Shown piece by piece: positions 14,511 through 18,646 of a stretch of 18,646 nt of DNA. Under the pieces are notes generated by a model. That model saw nothing but the letters and a program-made list of their open reading frames with translations. It made no database searches and was not told the origin of the DNA. This DNA comes from DATJZH01 sp035499215 (lineage in GTDB: Bacteria; Actinomycetota; Actinomycetes; Streptosporangiales; Streptosporangiaceae). The translations under genes were made by a program, and so were the position numbers. The first letter of the stretch is position 1, and each line of letters opens with the position of its first letter. The DNA is taken from positions 1-18,646 of the forward strand of contig DATJZH010000105.1 of the NCBI GenBank assembly GCA_035499215.1, read 5' to 3'.

Positions 14511-14633
14511 GCTGCTCCTGGGACTTGACCGGGGATCACTAAGGTCGGCGCAGCACTGCGGCCCGCGGCGAGGGGCCGACCGAGATGGTTACCGAGCCTC
14601 GCCGCGGCTGCGAAGGAGCAGCTCGCGCATCAT
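14511..14633 (-). promoter_or_regulatory. leuA leader RNA: leader peptide, pseudoknot-order stems and anti-Shine-Dalgarno
   Basis: RNA from 14622 to 14614 (GCUGCUCCU, the three Leu codons of the leader peptide) is perfectly complementary over 9 nt to 14519-14511 (AGGAGCAGC), the leuA ribosome site. Between them are an 11-bp stem (14607-14597 with 14573-14563) and a 7-bp stem (14581-14575 with 14549-14543). Their strand order is A-B-A'-B', which allows an H-type pseudoknot or a switch between two folds. A ribosome stalled on Leu codons would cover the anti-Shine-Dalgarno and open leuA; with leucine present the site would close. The pairings are seen; the mechanism is inferred. Leader-peptide control of leuA has been proposed for Actinobacteria. 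Confidence 0.75.
14589..14633 (-). CDS. leuA leader peptide (14 residues)
   Basis: The small frame reads MMRELLLRSRGEAR and stops at TAA (14591-14589). It has three consecutive Leu codons, CTG CTC CTT (14621-14613), the hallmark of a leucine-responsive leader. Translation may start at either of the two ATGs (14633 or 14630). There is no clear ribosome site, and TATCCT lies 9 nt upstream, so the message may be leaderless. Its role is to be translated rather than to make a functional protein. It lies 84 bp before the leuA start. Confidence 0.75.
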   Translation of the reverse strand: MMRELLLRSRGEAR

Positions 14634-14642
14634 GACCGTGCC

Positions 14643-14648
14643 AGGATA
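14643..14648 (-). promoter_or_regulatory. Possible -10 box for the leuA leader transcript
   Basis: TATCCT on the minus strand fits the actinobacterial TANNNT pattern and ends 9 nt before the first leader ATG. No clear -35 was seen. It would make leuA a unit separate from the upstream suf operon. Confidence 0.4.
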
Positions 14649-14661
14649 GCTCACCGGGCCG

Positions 14662-14692
14662 GCGCATGCGAGCGAAAGCGGCCGCATCGCGC
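14662..14692 (-). terminator. Possible suf operon terminator
   Basis: A bulged stem of 9 bp (GCGC plus ATGCG arms, one unpaired base) with a 12-nt loop begins 5 bp past the sufT stop. It lies between the suf operon and the predicted leuA leader promoter. No T-run follows. Confidence 0.4.
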
Positions 14693-14697
14693 AGGCG

Positions 14698-15066
14698 TCA
14701 GACGTTGAAGCCGAGGGCGCGCAGCTGCTCGCGGCCATCTTCAGTGATCTTGTCCGGGCCCCAGGGCGGCAGCCATACCCAGTTGATCCGGAAATCGCTG
14801 ACCAGGCCATCCAGCGCATCCCTGGTCTGGTCCTCTATCACGTCAGTGAGCGGGCAGGCAGCGCTGGTCAGAGTCATGTCGATGGTGGCCACCCGGTCGT
14901 CGGCGACGCTGACACCGTAGACCAGGCCGAGGTCCACGACATTGACGCCCAGCTCGGGGTCGACGACATCCCGCAGGGCCTCCAGCACGTCCTCGGTCTC
15001 CGGCGCGAGTTGGCCGGACCCTCCGGCAGTGTCCTGCGTCAGCTGGCTGGCGGTGTTCTCGGTCAT
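14698..15066 (-). CDS. sufT: SufT-type DUF59 (MIP18 family) Fe-S assembly factor
   Basis: This 122-residue cytoplasmic protein consists of a DUF59/MIP18 domain. The conserved DPELGVNVVDLGLVY motif is at 36-50 and the reactive cysteine lies in MTLTSAACPLTD (Cys71). A C-terminal WVWLPPWGPDKITEDGREQL segment is usual for the suf-linked group. It assists Fe-S cluster maturation, probably in cluster delivery; the exact step is not settled for the family. The first 20 residues are a polar tail. ATG 15066 follows GGAGGA and overlaps the sufU stop as ATGA, so it is the last coupled gene of the operon. The frame's earlier start at 15129 lies inside sufU and is not used. Confidence 0.92.
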   Translation of the reverse strand: MTENTASQLTQDTAGGSGQLAPETEDVLEALRDVVDPELGVNVVDLGLVYGVSVADDRVATIDMTLTSAACPLTDVIEDQTRDALDGLVSDFRINWVWLPPWGPDKITEDGREQLRALGFNV

Positions 15067-15518
15067 CTGTGCTCCTCCAGTGCGCGTGCGGTCGCGTCCT
15101 TCCAGGCCATCCAGCCAAGCAGCGCGCACTTGATCCGGGCCGGGTACCTGGCCACGCCCTGGAACGCGACAGCGTCCCCCAGCACGTCCTCGTCCGGCTC
15201 GGCCGTGCCCCGCGACTGCATCAGCTTCAGGAACTCGGCGCTCATGTGCATCGCCTCGCTGACGGGCATGCCGATGATCGCGTCGGCCAGCATTGACGTG
15301 CTGGCCTGGCTGATCGAGCAGCCCAGAGCCTCATACGACACATCGGCGACAGCGGGCTCGCGGCCCGCGTCCTTCAGCGTCACGCGCAGCGTGACCTCGT
15401 CGCCGCAGGTCGGGTTGACATGATGGACCTCGGCGTCGAACGGGTCCCGCAGGCCCTGATGGTGCGGGTGGCGGTAGTGGTCCAGGATGATCTCCTGGTA
15501 CATGGATTCGAGCTGCAT
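15063..15518 (-). CDS. sufU: SufU, zinc-dependent sulfur-transfer partner of SufS
   Basis: This 151-residue protein has the IscU/SufU fold. It starts MQLESMYQEIILDHYRHPHH, and the metal-site residues are Cys38 and Asp40 (NPTCGDEV), Cys67 (EALGCSIS) and Cys131 (RIKCALLGW). The SufU-specific insertion between the second and third cysteines (about 85-120) separates it from scaffold-type IscU. In Gram-positive bacteria SufU binds zinc and accepts persulfide sulfur from SufS. ATG 15518 (or the GTG just before it) lies 16 bp after the sufS stop with AGGG upstream; longer frame starts fall inside sufS. The stop overlaps sufT. Confidence 0.95.
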   Translation of the reverse strand: MQLESMYQEIILDHYRHPHHQGLRDPFDAEVHHVNPTCGDEVTLRVTLKDAGREPAVADVSYEALGCSISQASTSMLADAIIGMPVSEAMHMSAEFLKLMQSRGTAEPDEDVLGDAVAFQGVARYPARIKCALLGWMAWKDATARALEEHR

Positions 15519-15534
15519 CACTGGACCCTGAACA

Positions 15535-16965
15535 TCAGACGGTTCCGAAGAATTTCTTCGCCTGGCAGACGCCATCGGCGAGCGCCTCGACCTCGGCCAG
15601 GGTGTTGTAGACGTAGAAGGTCGCGCGGGTGCTTGACTGCGCGCCGAGCGCGCGGTGCAGCGGCCAGGCACAGTGGTGGCCGGTGCGCACGGCGATGCCC
15701 AGCTCGTCCAGGACCTGGCCGACGTCGTGCGGGTGGATGCCCGCCACGGTGAAGGACACGGCGCCGCCGCGGTGCCCGGTGGTCACCGGGCCGAGTATCC
15801 GCACCCCGTCGATGTCGCGCAGGACCTCCAGCGCGTGCGCCGTCAGCGCCTCCTCGTGCGCGACGACGCCGGGCATGCCGAGCATGTCCAGGTAGTCGCA
15901 GGCCGCGGCCAGCCCCACCGCCTGGGCGGCAGCCGGCACCCCTGCCTCGAACCGCTCGGGCGGCGGCAGGAAGGTCGAGCCCTCCATCCGGACCACCTCG
16001 ATCATGGATCCGCCGGACACGAAGGGCGGCATCGCCTCGAGCAGCTCGCGCCGCCCCCACAGCACCCCGATTCCGGAGGGACCGAGCATCTTGTGCGCGG
16101 AGAAGGCCAGGAAATCAGCCCCGAGCGCGGCAACGTCCACCACCTGGTGCGGTACCGACTGGGCACCGTCGGCCACCACCAGCGCGCCGCGGGCCCGGGC
16201 CAGCGCGGCGATCTCCGCCACCGGCGGTATCGCACCGGTGACGTTGGACTGGTGGGTCACCGCGACGACCTTCGTCGCGCCGGTGATCAGCTCCGCGGCG
16301 TTGCTCAGGTCCAGCCGGCCATCGGGGGTCACGCCGAACCAGCGCAGGGTGGCTCCGGTGCGCTGGCACAGCTGCTGCCAGGGCACCAGGTTGGCGTGAT
16401 GCTCCAGCTCCGTGACCAGTACCTCGTCACCGGGGCCGACGCGGAAGCGCGCCGCTGCCGGCCCGGCGGTCCCGGCGTTGCTCATCGCGTAGGCAACCAG
16501 GTTCAGCCCCTCGGTGGCGCTCTTGGTGAAGACGATCTCACCGGGGGCAGCGCGGATGAAGTCCGCGACCCGCGCCCGGGCGCCCTCGTAGGCGTCGGTG
16601 GCCTCCTCGCCGAGCAGATGCGCACCGCGATGCGCGGCCGAGTTGTGCATGGTGTAGAAATCGCGCTCGGCGTCCAGCACCTGGCGCGGCTTGTGCGAGG
16701 TCGCACCGGAATCGAGGTAGACCAGCGGGTTGCCGCCGCGCACTGCCCGGCCCAGGATCGGGAAGTCTGCCCGGATCGCGTCGGTGTCCAGCAGCGCCGG
16801 GCCAGCCGATGCCGGGCCAGCCGATGCCAGCCTAGCCGAAGCCGGCCTAGCCGGCGCCGGGCCAGCCGGCGCCGGGCCAGCCAATGCCGGGCCAGCCAAT
16901 GCCGGGCCAGCCGATGCCGGGCCGTCCTGCTGGCGCGCGAGCGGCGCCGCACCGGCGGCCGTCAT
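15535..16965 (-). CDS. sufS: SufS cysteine desulfurase with a repetitive N-terminal extension
   Basis: This 476-residue PLP enzyme releases sulfur from cysteine for Fe-S cluster assembly. The core (about 57-476) shows LVYLDSGATSHKP near 81-93, TELEHHANLVPWQ (His190), Asp266 in VVADGAQSVPHQ, the PLP lysine in FSAHKMLGPSGIG (Lys292), and the catalytic cysteine in RTGHHCAWPLHRALG (Cys432), typical of group II enzymes. The first 56 residues are unusual: eight Pro/Ala/Gly pentapeptides encoded by a 15-bp minisatellite. No start codon lies between the repeat and the core. The ATG at 16965 overlaps the sufC stop as ATGA, so the repeat should be translated. It works with SufU, encoded next. Confidence 0.95.
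   Translation of the reverse strand: MTAAGAAPLARQQDGPASAGPALAGPALAGPAPAGPAPARPASARLASAGPASAGPALLDTDAIRADFPILGRAVRGGNPLVYLDSGATSHKPRQVLDAERDFYTMHNSAAHRGAHLLGEEATDAYEGARARVADFIRAAPGEIVFTKSATEGLNLVAYAMSNAGTAGPAAARFRVGPGDEVLVTELEHHANLVPWQQLCQRTGATLRWFGVTPDGRLDLSNAAELITGATKVVAVTHQSNVTGAIPPVAEIAALARARGALVVADGAQSVPHQVVDVAALGADFLAFSAHKMLGPSGIGVLWGRRELLEAMPPFVSGGSMIEVVRMEGSTFLPPPERFEAGVPAAAQAVGLAAACDYLDMLGMPGVVAHEEALTAHALEVLRDIDGVRILGPVTTGHRGGAVSFTVAGIHPHDVGQVLDELGIAVRTGHHCAWPLHRALGAQSSTRATFYVYNTLAEVEALADGVCQAKKFFGTV
16801..16920 (-). repeat. 15-bp minisatellite, eight units, inside the sufS coding region
   Basis: Eight 15-bp units lie in perfect phase. The commonest plus-strand forms are GCCAGCCGATGCCGG and the variant with CCAATG. 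They encode residues 16-55 of SufS as PASAG, PALAG, PALAG, PAPAG, PAPAR, PASAR, LASAG, PASAG. Because 15 is a multiple of three, copy number can change without breaking the frame. Confidence 0.92.
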
Positions 16966-17756
16966 ACCGCTGCGCCCGCGGTCAGAAACCTCTCGTAGCC
17001 GCCGGCCTCCAGCTCGTCGGCGAGCTCAGGGCCGCCTTCGGCCACGATCCGGCCGCCGACGAAAACGTGCACGAAATCGGGCTGCACGTAACGCAGGATC
17101 CGGGTGTAGTGAGTGATCAGCAGCACGCCGTGGCCAGGGTCCTCGCGGTATTTGTTGATTCCCGCCGAAACGACCTTCAGGGCGTCGATGTCGAGCCCAG
17201 AGTCCGTCTCGTCCAGGATGGCGATCTTCGGGTCGAGCAGCTGAAGCTGGAGGATCTCGTGCCGCTTCTTCTCCCCACCGGAGAACCCCTCGTTCAGGTT
17301 GCGCTGGGCGAATGCCGGGTCAATCGACAGCGCGTCCATCGCGGTGCGCAGCTCCCTGCCGAACGTGCGCAGCTTCGGCGCCTCGCCGCGGACGGCGGTG
17401 ATCGCGGTGCGCAGGAAGTTCGACACCGAGACGCCGGGCACCTCGACCGGGTACTGCATGGCCAGGAAGAGGCCGGCCCTGGCCCTGGCGTCCACGCTCA
17501 TGGCCAGGACGTCCTCGCCGTCCAGGGTGACCGACCCCTGGGTCACCTGGTACTTGGGATGGCCGGCGATCGCGTAGGCGAGGGTGGACTTGCCGGAGCC
17601 GTTCGGCCCCATGATCGCGTGAGTCTCCCCGGCCCGGACCGTGAGGTCCACGCCGCGCAGGATCTCCCGGGTGGCGCCGGACGCCTCCTCCACGCTGACG
17701 TGCAGGTCCTTGATCTCGAGAGTGGACGGTGCGGGCTTATCTGCCGTGGTGGGCAT
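16962..17756 (-). CDS. sufC: SufC, ABC-type ATPase of the Fe-S assembly scaffold
   Basis: This 264-residue soluble ATPase drives the SufBCD scaffold. Walker A GPNGSGKS is at 50-57, the Q-loop in AMQYPVEVPG near 99-108, signature FSGGEKKRHE at 158-167, Walker B IAILDETDSGLD at 178-189 and the switch His216 in THYTRIL. The ETDSGLD sequence after Walker B is characteristic of SufC. ATG 17756 starts the family-like protein, with AGGAG 11 nt upstream, and lies 5 bp after the Rieske gene stop. The longer frame start at 17900 falls in the Rieske gene. The stop overlaps the sufS start. Confidence 0.96.
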   Translation of the reverse strand: MPTTADKPAPSTLEIKDLHVSVEEASGATREILRGVDLTVRAGETHAIMGPNGSGKSTLAYAIAGHPKYQVTQGSVTLDGEDVLAMSVDARARAGLFLAMQYPVEVPGVSVSNFLRTAITAVRGEAPKLRTFGRELRTAMDALSIDPAFAQRNLNEGFSGGEKKRHEILQLQLLDPKIAILDETDSGLDIDALKVVSAGINKYREDPGHGVLLITHYTRILRYVQPDFVHVFVGGRIVAEGGPELADELEAGGYERFLTAGAAV

Positions 17757-17761
17757 TATTT

Positions 17762-18094
17762 CTAATTCTCCTGGTCGGGCAGGGACACGTAGACGTCGCT
17801 GCCATCGGTATGCACTGGGTAGGTGGGAACCGGCTTGGTGGCGGGCGGCCCGGTGGGTGCGCCGGTGCGCAGGTCGAAGCACGACCCGTGCAGCCAGCAT
17901 TCCACCGTGTGGTCATAGATCTCGCCTTCGGACAGCGGGACCTCCTCGTGCGAGCACACGTCGTGCAGGGCGAAGATCTCCCCGCCGACCCGGATGATCG
18001 CGACCGGCGTGTCCTGCACCTCCACGCCCAGCGCCCCCTCCTCGGGAACGTCGGCGAGGGCGCAGGCGCGCACGTAGGTGTCGGGCACGCTCAT
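17762..18094 (-). CDS. Rieske [2Fe-2S] ferredoxin encoded in the suf operon
   Basis: This 110-residue soluble protein has the Rieske cluster motif. Cys47 and His49 in CSHEEVPLSEG and Cys66 and His69 in CWLHGSCFDLRTG bind a [2Fe-2S] cluster. It resembles the small ferredoxin components of non-haem iron oxygenases. Genes like this are common between sufD and sufC in actinobacteria. The role there may be electron supply to Fe-S assembly, but this is not shown here. The ATG at 18094 overlaps the sufD stop as ATGA, and sufC follows after 5 bp, so it is a true member of the operon. Confidence 0.93.
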   Translation of the reverse strand: MSVPDTYVRACALADVPEEGALGVEVQDTPVAIIRVGGEIFALHDVCSHEEVPLSEGEIYDHTVECWLHGSCFDLRTGAPTGPPATKPVPTYPVHTDGSDVYVSLPDQEN

Positions 18095-18646
18095 GCGGCA
18101 CGCTCCGGGGACTGGGCCAGTTCGGCGTCGATCGCGCTGGCCACGCGGTCCCGCAGCTCGGGCACCTCGATCTGGTCGATGAGCTGGCCGAAGAATCCCT
18201 TGATCACCAGGCGCCGCGCGTCATCGTACGGGATCCCGCGGGCCATCAGGTAGAACAGGTGGTGATCCTCCAGCCGCCCGCTGGCGCTGGCGTGACCCGC
18301 GCCGACCACCTCGCCGGTGAGGATCTCCAGGTTCGGCACCGAGTCCACCCGGGTGCCGTCGGTCAGCACCAGGTTCCGGTTGTACTCGTAGGTGTCGGTG
18401 CCGGTCGCCTCCGCGCGGATGATCACGTCGCCGATCCATACGGCGTGCGCGTCCTCGCCCTGCAGCGCGCCCTTGTAGCTCACCCGGCTGCGGCAGTTGG
18501 GCTCGGCGTGATCCACGAACAGCCGGTGCTCCAGGTGCTGGCCGGCGTCGGCGAAGTACAGCCCGCGTAGCTCCGCGTTGCCGCCGGGCCCCGCGTACCG
18601 TACCGACGGCGCCAGCCGCACGACGCTGCCGCCCAGCGTCACCGCG
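18091..18646 (-). CDS. sufD: SufD, Fe-S assembly scaffold subunit (C-terminal part, cut by window edge)
   Basis: About 185 residues of the right-handed beta-helix core and C-terminal helical domain are present. Visible are HRLFVDHAEPNCRSRVSYKG, an IIRAEATGTDTYEYNRNLVL stretch, the SVPNLEIL and GAGHASASGRLEDHHLFYL motifs shared by SufB and SufD, and the ending GFFGQLIDQIEVPELRDRV. SufD has about 400 residues, so the start lies outside to the right. An apparent GTG at 18642 is an internal valine codon. SufD forms the SufBC2D complex with SufB and SufC; sufB is expected just upstream. The stop overlaps the Rieske start. Confidence 0.93.
   Translation of the reverse strand, partial: AVTLGGSVVRLAPSVRYAGPGGNAELRGLYFADAGQHLEHRLFVDHAEPNCRSRVSYKGALQGEDAHAVWIGDVIIRAEATGTDTYEYNRNLVLTDGTRVDSVPNLEILTGEVVGAGHASASGRLEDHHLFYLMARGIPYDDARRLVIKGFFGQLIDQIEVPELRDRVASAIDAELAQSPERAA

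Noticed and set aside
16801..16920. CRISPR-like array
   Set aside because: Units are 15 bp, contiguous without spacers and in frame with sufS, so this is a coding minisatellite.
15655..16998. Plus-strand frame of 447 codons opposite sufS
   Set aside because: Antisense shadow of a clear cysteine desulfurase; composition is Arg/His/Gly-rich and lacks motifs.

Overview
The window is GC-rich chromosomal DNA with Shine-Dalgarno and GTG/ATG usage typical of a high-GC actinomycete. Marker genes agree: an ABATE/CGNR zinc-finger regulator, an actinobacterial-type VLRF1 peptidyl-tRNA hydrolase, an SseB-family protein, an EACC1/caspase pair, and a suf operon in the actinobacterial order. The red-type RuBisCO with CbbX points to a soil actinomycete able to fix CO2, perhaps mixotrophically. 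The species cannot be named from sequence alone.

Layout. 1-1447 (minus): a DJ-1/PfpI-family protein translationally coupled to a thiamine-diphosphate enzyme cut by the window edge. 1448-1987: gap with no convincing gene. 1988-5260 (minus): a two-gene EACC1 plus caspase module. The caspase carries an EF-hand-like loop, an Ig-like segment, one membrane helix and a predicted extracytoplasmic beta-propeller. 5462-6124 (minus): acVLRF1 hydrolase, divergent from sseB (6253-7062, plus). 7166-11355 (plus): cbbR-cbbL-cbbS-cbbX, a compact red-type RuBisCO module with its LysR regulator and activase but no phosphoribulokinase in view. 11399-12649: a CGNR regulator divergent from a small actinobacterial protein, with two dyads between them. 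12646-12696: a strong hairpin that overlaps the stop codons of two convergent genes. 12693-14504 (minus): leuA, preceded by a 14-codon leader peptide with three consecutive Leu codons. 14698-18646 (minus): sufD(partial)-Rieske-sufC-sufS-sufU-sufT, a tightly coupled Fe-S assembly operon.

Two items stand out. First, the leuA leader. The three Leu codons of the leader peptide are perfectly complementary (9 nt) to the leuA Shine-Dalgarno region. The RNA between can form an 11-bp and a 7-bp stem in H-type pseudoknot order. This predicts ribosome-stalling control of leuA translation by leucyl-tRNA supply. Second, the EACC1/caspase pair looks like a membrane-anchored bacterial caspase effector with an external sensor, in the class of predicted conflict or cell-death systems, and has a tandem 20-bp repeat upstream. 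A 15-bp minisatellite (8 units) inside the sufS coding region is also unusual.
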